16,949 bases of DNA from Sphingobacterium tenebrionis (GCF_037126265.1 NZ_JAYLLN010000055.1:1-16949); one strand, 5' to 3'. Positions 1 through 8,068 are shown, counted from the stretch's first letter. Numbers and translations are program-made. Notes: a model not told the origin generated them from the letters alone.

Positions 1-72
1 CAGACGCTTGTCGAATGGCTGCTTCTTACTGGTCCGCTCCGCGAACTCAAACTCTCTTTCTATTGTTTCCAT
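1..72 (-). CDS. 5' end of an unrecognised gene, cut by the window edge
   Basis: A minus-strand ATG at 72-70 opens a frame of 24 codons that stays open to the window edge. The residues read METIEREFEFAERTSKKQPF and then DKRL. The composition is charged, with no signal peptide or membrane segment, so the product is probably cytoplasmic. I do not recognise a family from so short a piece. There is no clear Shine-Dalgarno sequence, which is common in this phylum. The frame could be open by chance, but the amino-acid mix is protein-like and the upstream 365 bases contain no competing gene on this strand. Confidence 0.45.
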   Translation of the reverse strand, partial: METIEREFEFAERTSKKQPFDKRL

Positions 73-146
73 ACACTTTGTTTTTGTGTATAGCTTTTTT
101 AGGATTGGACACAATGGTTGGATTAAGAACACTATTGGGAGATTAG

Positions 147-174
147 TTTTGTGATAATAATTTTGTGATAATTA
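147..174. repeat. 14-bp tandem duplication
   Basis: TTTTGTGATAATAA at 147-160 is followed directly by TTTTGTGATAATTA at 161-174, a 13 of 14 match. It lies upstream of the minus-strand gene starting at 72. The plus strand of both units also contains TAnnTTTG boxes (144-151 and 158-165), but no plus-strand gene follows, so I do not call a promoter. Confidence 0.7.
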
Positions 175-181
175 TTTGAAA

Positions 182-245
182 GAAACCGCGTCATGGTATA
201 GCCGGTTCATCGTGAAACCGTGTCATTGCGAAACCACGTCATTGC
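182..245. repeat. Four degenerate 16-bp tandem units
   Basis: Units start at 182, 198, 214 and 230. Units 1, 3 and 4 read GAAACCGCGTCATGGT, GAAACCGTGTCATTGC and GAAACCACGTCATTGC. Unit 2 is diverged, about 10 of 16 matches to unit 1. The last unit runs into the first REP-like unit at 237, whose GTCATTGC start is the same as the end of the 16-bp unit. The tandem series may therefore have grown from the edge of the REP-like element. Confidence 0.6.
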
Positions 246-404
246 GAGGAACGAAGCAATCTTTACCCATGTCATGCTGAGCGAAGTCGAAGCATCTAAA
301 TGTGGTACCCCTACAGATCCTTCGACGCTGCTCAGGATGACATAGTACAAAGATTGCTTCGTCGTACCTCCTCGCAATGACGCGGAATATTCCTCGCAAT
401 TACG
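237..404. repeat. Nested inverted repeat of REP-like dispersed units downstream of mutS2
   Basis: Outer arms: 237-263 (core GCGAGGAACGAAGC) and its reverse complement at 350-382, the latter with 6 extra bases. Inner arms: 269-297 (core CTGAGCGAAGTCGAAGC) and its reverse complement at 315-343, matching 24 of 29 positions. The central spacer is 17 bases. A further partial reverse copy lies at 390-404. Folded as RNA or single-stranded DNA this gives a stem of about 60 pairs. The outer unit recurs as direct repeats at 16744-16832 and the inner unit partly at 16838-16850, so both are dispersed families. The position just after the mutS2 stop (438) fits a REP-type 3' element that could stop transcription or protect the mRNA end. 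The remaining bases of 73-437 hold nothing I can identify. Confidence 0.85.
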
Positions 405-437
405 CGGTATACTACTTTAAAGAAGGGTATCTATTTA

Positions 438-2816
438 TCAATCCAAATAAGCATAAGTAATCCCATCTCCGCCTCTATCAGCATGTTCATCCTCAAACCT
501 GCTCACTTGATTGTATTTTCTAAGGTAATCTCTAATAAACTTACGTAATATCCCATCTCCTTTTCCATGGATGATTTTCAAGGATGGATAACCGATCATC
601 ACCGCCCTATCCAAAACCAATTCGATCTTCCCTAAAGCATCCTCCGTCCGCATACCACGAACATCAATCTCCGGGCTGAAATCTGCCACAGACTCACTCG
701 CAACCGATTTAAAACGCTTGGCGACTTTCGCCTTTTCTTTTCCACGAAGCTTTTCTACCTTGTTCTTTTTAACCACGGTACGAAGCTCACCTAAAGCAAG
801 GATTAAATTGTTCTTGGCGATTTCAATAACCTGCCCCTCGTTTCCAGAATCCAAGATCCTAACCCAATCCCCTACTTCTAGATCTGCATCTGGCACAGCG
901 GTAAGGCCTGGTTTTTTCACTTCCTTAACAGTTTTTTCCTTCAGCGAATCTGCTGCTTTTTGAAGACCGGAACGCAATTCCTTTGTCTTTTCCTTATCCG
1001 CCTGCGCACTCTTAATATTGGAAATAGTATTCTCTACCAGTTTGTTTGCATCCTTGATGATCTGCCTTGCTTCTTCTTTTGCGTCTTTCAACAATTGACG
1101 CTTATTCTCCTCCAAATAGGATTTCAAGGAATTCAACTCAGTCTGTTCCGATAATATCTCCTTCTCTCTCAGACTGATCGCCCTTTTCGTATCAAAAATC
1201 TCTTTTTTCTCCCTTTCCAGATCCACCAATAAGGTATCTACCTTCTTTTGTTGCACACCGATCTTTTGTTTTGCCAAATGCAGGATTTCCTTTGGAAGAC
1301 CAATATTCTGTGCAATTTCAAAAGCATAAGAACTTCCGGGTTTTCCTGTTTGTAGGATGTACATAGGTTTCATCGCCTCATTATCAAAAAGCATCGATGC
1401 ATTTTCGATCCCTTCGGTATGGCTGGCAAAGAGTTTCAGGTTACTATAGTGCGTGGTAATTACACCTCTGATCTTTTTCTTGTTCAATACCTCCAGGACT
1501 GCCTCAGCAATCGGTCCACCGAATTGAGGGTCCGTACCGGTTCCAAACTCATCGATCAGGACCATGGTCCTTGCATCTGAAAACTGCGCAAAATGCTTCA
1601 TCTTGGATAGGTGGGCACTATAGGTACTCAAATCCGAATCAATGGATTGATCATCACCGATATCCGCAAAGACCTGTTTAAAAACTCCCAACTTAGATAT
1701 TGGATCACAGGGTATTAACAATCCTGACTGAAACATCAACTGTAGGAGACCTACGGTTTTCATACAGACGGATTTTCCACCTGCGTTGGGTCCAGAAACC
1801 AAAAGTACACGGTCTGTTTCGTCAATCTTCAGGTTCAATGGAACAACCGAAGGATGCCCTTCTTGTCTTGAAGCCATCAGTAACAACGGATGTTTCGCAT
1901 TGACCAAGGAGACCTCGGCCACCTTAGATAGCTCGGGCATATTCGCTTCGATATCCATGGCAAATAATGCTTTGGCTCGCACGAAATCCAGCTTGGTCAA
2001 CAAGCCATGGTAAGCAAACAGCAAAGGTATGTGTGGTCTCAATTCGCTGGTTAAGGAAGTCAAGATTCGGATAATCTCCCGTCTTCGCTCAAACTCCAGA
2101 TCCCTTACCTTATTGTTCAAATGGAAGACTTCTTCCGGCTCAATATAAGCTGTTTGACCAGTTGCCGACTCATCATGGATCAAGCCCTTGATTTTGCGTT
2201 TGTTTTCAGCAAGTATTGGAATACAGAGACGGCCATCCCGAATGGTCAGATTTCCATCTGCAGTCCATCCATTGGCCTGTGCCTGTTTAAAAACACTATC
2301 GATACGTTTCCTAGCTTCCTGTTCCGACTTTGTAATCTGTTGACTGATATCCAACAGCAGTCGGGAAGCATTGTCCTTAATCTTGCCCCGTTCATCGATC
2401 ACCATTTCGATACTTTTAATGATGGATTTCTCGATCGGGAGATGCTCGAACAAGAGTTCCAGATTAGGGTATTGTTGTGCCCTTTCGTTGAAATAACGAA
2501 TAATGGCGTATACTGTCCTTAAAGACAGCAATATACGGTGGAACTCATCTTCAAAGAGGAAAGCTCCTTCTACTTTGGCCTTCTCGGCCAGGTTTTTTAT
2601 GGGGTAAAAATGATCTACAGGCAATGGCGCATCATGCTGCAGCAAATCCTTGAATTCGCTGGTCTGCCTTAAGAACCTATCGATCAGATCCAGTTTTGCC
2701 TGAGGTTGGATCTTATCCACCAACTCTTTTCCGGCATCACTGATACATTTCGCTTTAATAAGCTCTTTAATCTCCGTAAATCCTAACTTTTCTCCCGCGT
2801 TCTTCGGATAAATCAT
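438..2816 (-). CDS. mutS2: MutS2 family ATPase/endonuclease (Smr domain)
   Basis: A cytoplasmic ABC-type ATPase of the MutS2 family, 792 residues, the usual full length. Visible in order: the MutS-like clamp/lever region (about 1-300), Walker A GPNAGGKS near residue 341, Walker B with VLIDEFGTGTDP near 419-430, the HYSNLK segment just after, a long charged coiled coil (about 515-635), a KOW-like segment starting LEVGDWVRILDSGNEGQV, and a C-terminal Smr domain (about 716-792) with DVRG and HGKGDGILR. In the family, MutS2 suppresses recombination, and the Bacillus subtilis protein also acts on collided ribosomes; the sequence cannot tell which role applies here. The Smr domain has DVRG where many Smr nucleases have LDLH, so nuclease activity should not be assumed. 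It lies 2 bases after the DUF4296 lipoprotein gene and is probably co-transcribed with it. Confidence 0.97.
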   Translation of the reverse strand: MIYPKNAGEKLGFTEIKELIKAKCISDAGKELVDKIQPQAKLDLIDRFLRQTSEFKDLLQHDAPLPVDHFYPIKNLAEKAKVEGAFLFEDEFHRILLSLRTVYAIIRYFNERAQQYPNLELLFEHLPIEKSIIKSIEMVIDERGKIKDNASRLLLDISQQITKSEQEARKRIDSVFKQAQANGWTADGNLTIRDGRLCIPILAENKRKIKGLIHDESATGQTAYIEPEEVFHLNNKVRDLEFERRREIIRILTSLTSELRPHIPLLFAYHGLLTKLDFVRAKALFAMDIEANMPELSKVAEVSLVNAKHPLLLMASRQEGHPSVVPLNLKIDETDRVLLVSGPNAGGKSVCMKTVGLLQLMFQSGLLIPCDPISKLGVFKQVFADIGDDQSIDSDLSTYSAHLSKMKHFAQFSDARTMVLIDEFGTGTDPQFGGPIAEAVLEVLNKKKIRGVITTHYSNLKLFASHTEGIENASMLFDNEAMKPMYILQTGKPGSSYAFEIAQNIGLPKEILHLAKQKIGVQQKKVDTLLVDLEREKKEIFDTKRAISLREKEILSEQTELNSLKSYLEENKRQLLKDAKEEARQIIKDANKLVENTISNIKSAQADKEKTKELRSGLQKAADSLKEKTVKEVKKPGLTAVPDADLEVGDWVRILDSGNEGQVIEIAKNNLILALGELRTVVKKNKVEKLRGKEKAKVAKRFKSVASESVADFSPEIDVRGMRTEDALGKIELVLDRAVMIGYPSLKIIHGKGDGILRKFIRDYLRKYNQVSRFEDEHADRGGDGITYAYLD

Positions 2817-2818
2817 GC

Positions 2819-3541
2819 TTATTCTAATTTCAATGGGGTAACCATGCTTTTCTTAGGCCGGGTCACCGGTTTAAATCTTGGATCCCTTGGTCGTACTGGC
2901 GTATCCACCTGAGGTTCCTTTTTCACGGTATCTTCAACAATTACTTCTGTAGGTACAGCGCCCCCTGGCATCGGTAATGGTGCTGGCCCAGGACTTATAG
3001 GCTTTTCGTTAAAACCAGTATATAGATTCCTGTTCCACATATATTGGATACCCGAAAGTTCATACATCCTGCGGGTATATTCTGCTGGCGACATTTCCAT
3101 GGAATCTGCTTTCGCATTCATGATCATATTGTTCAACAGTTCTACCCTACGCTGGTTCCGGAATGCACTGGCCAAAGAGTCCTGATATTTAACATTTTTT
3201 AAGGAATCCTGACGCGCAAAATCCATCTCTTCTGCCTGCAATTTGTTCACAATCCCTTCATAAGCCTTACCTGTCAGCTTAGAATCTGCCATGTAGTAAT
3301 CCAGGTTCTTACTGAAGGTAGCGGTATCCAGGTCATACTTTGCTAATATTTCCAAATAGAGCGGATCGATCACTTTTCGAGCACTATCTACAGGCAAAGA
3401 CACAATATAACCATCCAAAATATGCACCTCAGTCATCAGATTAACAAAATCTTCCTCCTTCAACACACCTGATGGCCTGGACTTCTTACAGGAAGTTCCT
3501 AGAAAAAACAAAAGGGATAAAACCAGTATTAATCGCTGCAT
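2819..3541 (-). CDS. DUF4296 domain lipoprotein
   Basis: A 240-residue protein with a short basic start, a hydrophobic stretch and a lipobox ending LGTSC (Cys18), so a predicted membrane-anchored lipoprotein exported by Sec and signal peptidase II. Residues about 25-110 fit DUF4296, a Bacteroidetes-restricted domain of unknown function: DFVNLMTEVHILDGYI, then YLEILAKYDLD and the helix around FSKNLDYYM. The C-terminal third is rich in Pro, Lys and Arg (for example RPRDPRFKPVTRPKK) and looks unstructured. It is first in a two-gene unit with mutS2 (2-base gap), a mix of envelope and nucleic-acid functions with no obvious link. A -7-like box lies 15 bases upstream of the ATG. Function unknown; family assignment fairly sure. 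Confidence 0.88.
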   Translation of the reverse strand: MQRLILVLSLLFFLGTSCKKSRPSGVLKEEDFVNLMTEVHILDGYIVSLPVDSARKVIDPLYLEILAKYDLDTATFSKNLDYYMADSKLTGKAYEGIVNKLQAEEMDFARQDSLKNVKYQDSLASAFRNQRRVELLNNMIMNAKADSMEMSPAEYTRRMYELSGIQYMWNRNLYTGFNEKPISPGPAPLPMPGGAVPTEVIVEDTVKKEPQVDTPVRPRDPRFKPVTRPKKSMVTPLKLE

Positions 3542-3555
3542 TTTGTAAATTTGAA

Positions 3556-3563
3556 CAAAAATA
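3556..3563 (-). promoter_or_regulatory. Possible -7 box for the DUF4296-mutS2 unit
   Basis: The minus strand reads TATTTTTG, matching the Bacteroidetes -7 consensus TAnnTTTG, 15 bases before the ATG at 3541. No good TTTG lies 19-21 bases further upstream, and the leader would be very short, so this is tentative. Confidence 0.35.
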
Positions 3564-3617
3564 CAGAAAAGCTACGAAATAGCATTCTAAATTAGTTAGG
3601 AAGGATCGAATTTACTT

Positions 3618-4307
3618 ATGAGCATAGCAAGCAATATTTCGGAATTACAACAAGAACTACAACCTATTGGCGTTCAATTGGTGGCTATTTCCAAGACCAA
3701 GCCAAATGAGGACATCTTAGAGGCCTATGAAGCCGGGCAACGATTATTTGGTGAAAACCAGGTACAGGAAATGCTCGCTAAGTATGAAGAACTGCCAAAG
3801 GATATTGAATGGCATCTGGTTGGGCATCTACAGACCAATAAGGTCAAATACATTGCCCCTTTTGTCTCTTTGATCCACTCCGTGGATTCCCTGAAAGTAC
3901 TTTCTGAAATAAATAAGCAAGCCTTAAAAAACAATCGGGTTATTGATTGCTTATTGCAGGTTTTCATTGCAGATGAGGATACGAAGTTCGGATTGGACCA
4001 TGCTGAATTGATCGAACTGTTACGCAGCGAGGAGTTTCAGGAGTTCAAGAATATCCGTATTCGCGGATTGATGGGGATTGCAACAAATACGGAAAATGAA
4101 AAGATCATCAAAGAAGAGTTCTACGAATTGAAAATGTTCTTTGATGGTATCAAGACCACTTATTTCCGAAAGGAAGTAAGTTTCGATATTTTATCGATGG
4201 GCATGTCCTCCGACTATAAGATTGCGATTGAACAGGGCGCTAATATGGTGAGATTGGGCAGCACGATTTTCGGAAAACGAGTTATCAAACATTATAAAGC
4301 CAACTAA
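3618..4307 (+). CDS. yggS: YggS family pyridoxal phosphate homeostasis protein
   Basis: A 229-residue single-domain PLP-binding protein (YggS/PROSC/PLPBP family, alanine-racemase N-terminal fold). These cytoplasmic proteins carry PLP without known catalysis and keep vitamin B6 and amino-acid pools balanced. The motif VAISKTKP places the PLP lysine at about Lys26; GENQVQE, WHLVGHLQTNK, HSVDS and the C-terminal SMGMSSDYKIAIEQGANMVRLGSTIFG, the most diagnostic parts, are all present. The N-terminus is about ten residues shorter than in E. coli. GGAAGGA at 3599-3605 is a fair but distant ribosome site. The stop TAA shares its last base with the ATG of the acetyltransferase gene, implying translational coupling. 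It heads a compact five-gene run that includes aspartate kinase. Confidence 0.96.
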   Translation: MSIASNISELQQELQPIGVQLVAISKTKPNEDILEAYEAGQRLFGENQVQEMLAKYEELPKDIEWHLVGHLQTNKVKYIAPFVSLIHSVDSLKVLSEINKQALKNNRVIDCLLQVFIADEDTKFGLDHAELIELLRSEEFQEFKNIRIRGLMGIATNTENEKIIKEEFYELKMFFDGIKTTYFRKEVSFDILSMGMSSDYKIAIEQGANMVRLGSTIFGKRVIKHYKAN

Positions 4308-4756
4308 TGGAGTTCAATATTCGAAGAGCTGTCAAAGCGGATTGTCCGCGATTGATGGAACTGGTTAGGGAATTGGCCTTATACGAGAAGGCTCCGGAGG
4401 AGGTAACGGTTAGTATGGCGGAGTTTGAAGAGGCCGGTTTTGGCGAGCACCCAGTATGGTGGGCTTTTGTAGCGGAGCACGAAGGAATAATTGTAGGGAT
4501 TTCACTCTATTATATCCGCTATTCGACTTGGAAAGGCAGGCGATTGTATCTGGAGGACATTATTGTTACGGAAGAGATGCGTGGGAAAGGAGTAGGAAAA
4601 TTATTGATGGACCATACGATCAAATACGCCAAAGAAGCTGGATTTAGCGGCATGATGTGGCAGGTTTTGGATTGGAATGAGCCGGCAATAAACTTTTATA
4701 AAAAATATAACAGCAATTTTGATGAGGGGTGGGTCAATGTTAGTATCAATTTTTAA
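4307..4756 (+). CDS. GNAT family N-acetyltransferase
   Basis: A 149-residue GNAT fold acetyl-CoA-dependent acyltransferase. The acetyl-CoA pyrophosphate loop reads RGKGVG at about residues 91-97, following the beta-4 strand LYLEDIIVTEEM, and NEPAINFYKKY near 125 is the usual end of motif B. The start IRRAVKADCPRLMELVRELALYE and the segment YSTWKGRRLYLEDI resemble the diamine/spermidine acetyltransferase (SAT) branch, so a small polyamine, thia-lysine or other amine is a plausible substrate, but this is inferred from general similarity. The start overlaps the yggS stop by one base. The 3' end overlaps the next gene's start by 20 bases, in a different frame, consistent with a tightly coupled operon. 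Confidence 0.92.
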   Translation: MEFNIRRAVKADCPRLMELVRELALYEKAPEEVTVSMAEFEEAGFGEHPVWWAFVAEHEGIIVGISLYYIRYSTWKGRRLYLEDIIVTEEMRGKGVGKLLMDHTIKYAKEAGFSGMMWQVLDWNEPAINFYKKYNSNFDEGWVNVSINF

Positions 4757-5582
4757 ACGGGTATATCAATCAGGATTTTTGGTTTTAGGAATAGTGGGCG
4801 TATTTGCCTGTCAGAACAACCAGAAGGAAAATCCATTGACTTCCTATGGAAATACGGCTGTGGCAAAGGATACCCTTTCATATAGCATGGATAGCTTACG
4901 GATCCTCAGTCCCTATATTGCCTCCCATGAGGACCAGATGGACACGAGCTATGCCGAGGTCATCTATCCAAAATTCGAGGATAGCAGTCTGAACCAATTG
5001 GTCGATCAGACCATTTTACTCGAAGGAGAACCGGATATCAAAACCTATGTCAATAATTTTATCGAAGGTTATGGAAATTTTGTAGAGGAGAACAACCTGA
5101 ATTATCCGATTGCCTGGACCAAGAGCACAAAGGTTGGACTGATCCTCAATACACCAAGGCTTATTTGCATAAAAAACGGAACATATGAATACTCAGGAGG
5201 TGCACATGGCAACTTTTTTGAGAATTTATCTGTTTTTGATATCGAAAACAACAGAAAATTGGAGCTAAATGCATTCATTTCTGATAATAAGATGAAAGAA
5301 TTTACTAAAATTGCAGAAAATATTTTTCGGACTAAAGAAGGGCTCTCCGATACGAGCAGTTTAGCGAATGGCTATTTCTTCGAAAATGGCAATTTTTCGT
5401 TGGCTGCCAACTATGGGATCACAAAAGATGGTTTTCTATTCCATTACAATCCATATGAGATAAAACCTTATGCCGAAGGTACAACCAGTATAGTCATCCC
5501 TTATGCACAAGTCGAGGATCTGCTCACGCAGAAAGGGAAATTGTACATTGATAATTTAAAAGCATATTTTCATTCAATTTAA
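4737..5582 (+). CDS. DUF4163/DUF3298 lipoprotein (RsiV/PdaC-like)
   Basis: A predicted lipoprotein of 281 residues from the ATG at 4737. I choose this start because GAGGGGTGGG lies just before it and the signal peptide is normal (MLVSIFKRVYQSGFLVLGIVGVFAC, given here as its hallmark end GVFAC, cysteine about residue 25); TTG 4719 and ATG 4722 are in frame upstream. A DUF4163-like region is followed by a DUF3298 region. The motif YSGGAHGN in the middle is the hallmark shared by RsiV, PdaC and related extracytoplasmic proteins, where it lies in the ligand- or glycan-binding fold. The NodB deacetylase domain of PdaC and a transmembrane anti-sigma part of RsiV are both absent. A role at the envelope, perhaps binding peptidoglycan, is inferred. 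It lies 8 bases before aspartate kinase. Confidence 0.85.
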   Translation: MLVSIFKRVYQSGFLVLGIVGVFACQNNQKENPLTSYGNTAVAKDTLSYSMDSLRILSPYIASHEDQMDTSYAEVIYPKFEDSSLNQLVDQTILLEGEPDIKTYVNNFIEGYGNFVEENNLNYPIAWTKSTKVGLILNTPRLICIKNGTYEYSGGAHGNFFENLSVFDIENNRKLELNAFISDNKMKEFTKIAENIFRTKEGLSDTSSLANGYFFENGNFSLAANYGITKDGFLFHYNPYEIKPYAEGTTSIVIPYAQVEDLLTQKGKLYIDNLKAYFHSI

Positions 5583-5590
5583 TAGCATAA

Positions 5591-6859
5591 ATGCAGGTAT
5601 TTAAATTTGGTGGTGCATCAGTAAAGAGTGCAGAGAACATCAAAAATGTCGTTTCAATCGTTGAGAAATATAGAAATTCCGAATTATTGGTAGTGGTATC
5701 CGCTATTGGGAAAACGACAGATAAGCTGGCAAAAATCACGACGAATTACGTTAAGCAGGAAGGGGACTATTTTGGTTTATTGGAACAACTGAAGCAGGAA
5801 CACTTCCAGATATTGGATGAACTGTTTGAATCCAGAACCCATCCGGTCTATGATGACATCGCCAATACCTTTGTAGAGGTTGAATGGATTTTGGAGGAAG
5901 AGCCTCAAGATGAATTCGACTATCTGTTTGACCAGATCGTTTCCATTGGCGAATTACTATCTACCAAAATAGTAGCTGCCTATGGAAAACATGTAGGTGT
6001 GCCGATCCAATGGATCGATGCCCGCGATTATATCCTAACAGACAATACCTATCAGGAAGGCAAAGTGGATTGGGAAAAGACGGAGGAAAAAATCCGTCGG
6101 GATCTTCCGTTTATATTAGATGAGCAGGTCATTGTTACACAAGGGTTTATAGGATCAACTTCTGAAAATTTCACGACGACTTTAGGTCGTGAAGGTTCGG
6201 ATTATTCTGCGGCAATTTTTGCAGCTAGTTTGAATGCAGAAAATATTACCATCTGGAAAGATGTACCGGGTGTATTGAACGCGGATCCAAAATGGTTTGA
6301 ACGCACCGAACTGATCCCTGAATTATCCTATACCGATGCCATCGAACTGACCTATTACGGTGCGACGGTCATCCATCCGAAGACCATCAAACCGCTACAG
6401 AATAAGAAGATCACCTTGAACGTAAGGTCATTCTTAAACCCTGAAGCCCCTGGTACTCAAATAAAAACAACGAATCAGACCTTACCTGTTCCTTCCTTTA
6501 TTTTCAAGGTCAATCAGGTGTTCATCAATATCCAACCTCGGGATTTCTCTTTTATTGTAGAGGACAACCTGAGCCATATCTTCGATCTGTTCCATAAACA
6601 CCGGATCAAGATCAACATGATGCACAACTCGGCGATCAGTTTTTCGGTGAGTGTGGATGATACAGGTGAAAATGTGATGAATCTACTTCAACAATTGGAA
6701 AAACGCTATAAGGTTTCCAAAGAACAAGGACTGGAATTGATCACCATTCGTTATTATAAACAAGAAACTATTGACCGGGTATTGGTAAATAAGGAAATTA
6801 TTCGCGAACTTAAGGATAGTTATACCTGCCAGATACTGGTGAAGAAGAAAGATGAATAG
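5591..6859 (+). CDS. lysC: Aspartate kinase
   Basis: A monofunctional aspartokinase of 422 residues. It phosphorylates aspartate, the first step toward lysine/diaminopimelate, threonine and methionine. Visible: KFGGASV at residues 5-11 (family signature, usually KFGGTSV), SIGELLSTKIVAAY near 118, TTLGREGSDYSAA near 195-207 (substrate and nucleotide site), WKDVPGVLNADPK near 222, and ELTYYGATVIHPKTI near 254. The C-terminal 120 residues form the ACT regulatory region, suggesting amino-acid feedback; which amino acid inhibits cannot be read from the sequence. Unlike many Bacteroidetes there is no fused homoserine dehydrogenase here and no other pathway gene nearby. The stop overlaps the next start by 8 bases. 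Confidence 0.97.
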   Translation: MQVFKFGGASVKSAENIKNVVSIVEKYRNSELLVVVSAIGKTTDKLAKITTNYVKQEGDYFGLLEQLKQEHFQILDELFESRTHPVYDDIANTFVEVEWILEEEPQDEFDYLFDQIVSIGELLSTKIVAAYGKHVGVPIQWIDARDYILTDNTYQEGKVDWEKTEEKIRRDLPFILDEQVIVTQGFIGSTSENFTTTLGREGSDYSAAIFAASLNAENITIWKDVPGVLNADPKWFERTELIPELSYTDAIELTYYGATVIHPKTIKPLQNKKITLNVRSFLNPEAPGTQIKTTNQTLPVPSFIFKVNQVFINIQPRDFSFIVEDNLSHIFDLFHKHRIKINMMHNSAISFSVSVDDTGENVMNLLQQLEKRYKVSKEQGLELITIRYYKQETIDRVLVNKEIIRELKDSYTCQILVKKKDE

Positions 6860-8036
6860 AAACATTTTAGATAAGGAAGTACAACAATTCATTAAGGCAA
6901 ACCGGGAAAAAAGTCCCACGGAAATTGCTTTGAAAAAAAGTCCCTTTCAAAATGTTAGTTCGGCAGAATTGGCCTCACAGATTGACGGTTGGCAACGAAG
7001 CGTCAAGAAATTGCCTACTTGGGCTTATAGTGATGGCATCTATTATCCGGATAAAATAAACCTGGAACAATGTTCTTCCGAACATACTGCATTAATCAAA
7101 CAGACCTTGATTGCCAAAGGATCTCGAGTGATCGATCTGACAGGTGGATTCAGTGTGGATAGTTGTTATCTCGCCCAGGAAGCGGAGGAAGTTATCCATT
7201 GTGAACTCAATGAAAAACTATCTGAAATAGTTGCCTACAATGCCCGGATCCTGAGGGTGAACAACCTTAAATGCATAGCGACCGATGGAATTGCCTTTTT
7301 GGAAGATGCGGAAGATGATGCCTTTGACTATATCTATGTAGATCCTTCGCGGAGGGTAAATCAGGGGAAGGTTTTCCTGTTGGAAGACTGTGAACCAAAT
7401 ATAGTTGCCAACCAAACGCTTTTTCTTCGCAAAAGCCGGTATGTGATCAGTAAGTTATCCCCTCTCCTGGACATTTCTACAGCCTTATCAAGTTTAAAGC
7501 ATGTTCGATTTGTTTATGTGATCTCGCTGGACAATGATTGTAAGGAATTACTGTTCATTCAGGAGCGTGGCTATGAAGGGGAATGTACCATTCGATCCAT
7601 TCGTTTATTTCAGGATCAACTACAGACCTTTGAATTCACTTACGAGGAAGAGCGGGCGATCATCAGTCGCTTTCTGTTGCCCCAGAAATACCTTTATGAT
7701 CCGGATGTTTCTATTAGTAAAGCTGGCGCTTTCAAATCCATCGGTAAATACTTTGGCTTGGGCAAGATCCATCAGCATGCCCATATCTACACCTCTGATC
7801 AACTACAGGTTAATTTTCCGGGAAGGATTTTTGAGATTTTGGATGTCCGGCCGTATTCCAGCTTGAAGAAGCAAAACCCTTGGCCACAAGCCAATATTGC
7901 CATTCGAAATTTTCCGGATAAGGTGGAGGTGATCAAGAAGAAATTCAAGATCAAGGATGGCGGCCATACCTATCTATTCTTTACTACGGATATCAACAAT
8001 CAATTGATCATCATTGCCTGCAAAAAACTGGCTTAA
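6852..8036 (+). CDS. Class I SAM-dependent methyltransferase with THUMP-like domain
   Basis: A 394-residue cytoplasmic protein with a central Rossmann-type methyltransferase domain. Motif I is VIDLTGGFSVDS (about 92-104), the acidic end of strand beta-2 is HCELNE (about 117), and the motif IV equivalent is YVDPSRR (about 162-168). The C-terminal 80 residues (from about PGRIFEILDVRPYSS) fit the THUMP-like domain that accompanies this family in Bacteroidetes. A THUMP-like domain suggests an RNA substrate such as tRNA or rRNA, but the lack of NPPY or a clear nucleophile means the modified base is unknown. The ATG overlaps the lysC stop by 8 bases, so translation is probably coupled. The gene ends the compact run that began with yggS. 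Confidence 0.9.
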   Translation: MNRNILDKEVQQFIKANREKSPTEIALKKSPFQNVSSAELASQIDGWQRSVKKLPTWAYSDGIYYPDKINLEQCSSEHTALIKQTLIAKGSRVIDLTGGFSVDSCYLAQEAEEVIHCELNEKLSEIVAYNARILRVNNLKCIATDGIAFLEDAEDDAFDYIYVDPSRRVNQGKVFLLEDCEPNIVANQTLFLRKSRYVISKLSPLLDISTALSSLKHVRFVYVISLDNDCKELLFIQERGYEGECTIRSIRLFQDQLQTFEFTYEEERAIISRFLLPQKYLYDPDVSISKAGAFKSIGKYFGLGKIHQHAHIYTSDQLQVNFPGRIFEILDVRPYSSLKKQNPWPQANIAIRNFPDKVEVIKKKFKIKDGGHTYLFFTTDINNQLIIIACKKLA

Positions 8037-8037
8037 A

Positions 8038-8068
8038 TTGACTTTATTCCTATAATTCCATACATTGG
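8038..8068 (+). promoter_or_regulatory. Possible Bacteroidetes-type promoter for the flavin oxidoreductase gene
   Basis: TTG at 8038-8040, 20 bases, then TACATTGG at 8061-8068. This is one mismatch from TAnnTTTG and has ATTG instead of TTTG at -33. It would start RNA near 8075, about 30 bases before the preferred ATG. It begins right after the methyltransferase stop. Confidence 0.4.

Noticed and set aside
718..2522. Plus-strand frames of 60-130 codons inside the mutS2 region
   Set aside because: They run antisense to a full-length, well-conserved MutS2 and have no recognisable domain or promoter.
3546..3553. TAAATTTG as a plus-strand -7 box for yggS
   Set aside because: It matches the consensus but has no -33 partner, and would lie over the start of the divergent lipoprotein gene with a leader of about 60 bases; the evidence is not enough for a call.
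4456..4647. Second frame of 63 codons inside the acetyltransferase gene
   Set aside because: A shifted frame inside an intact GNAT gene; its translation has no family features.
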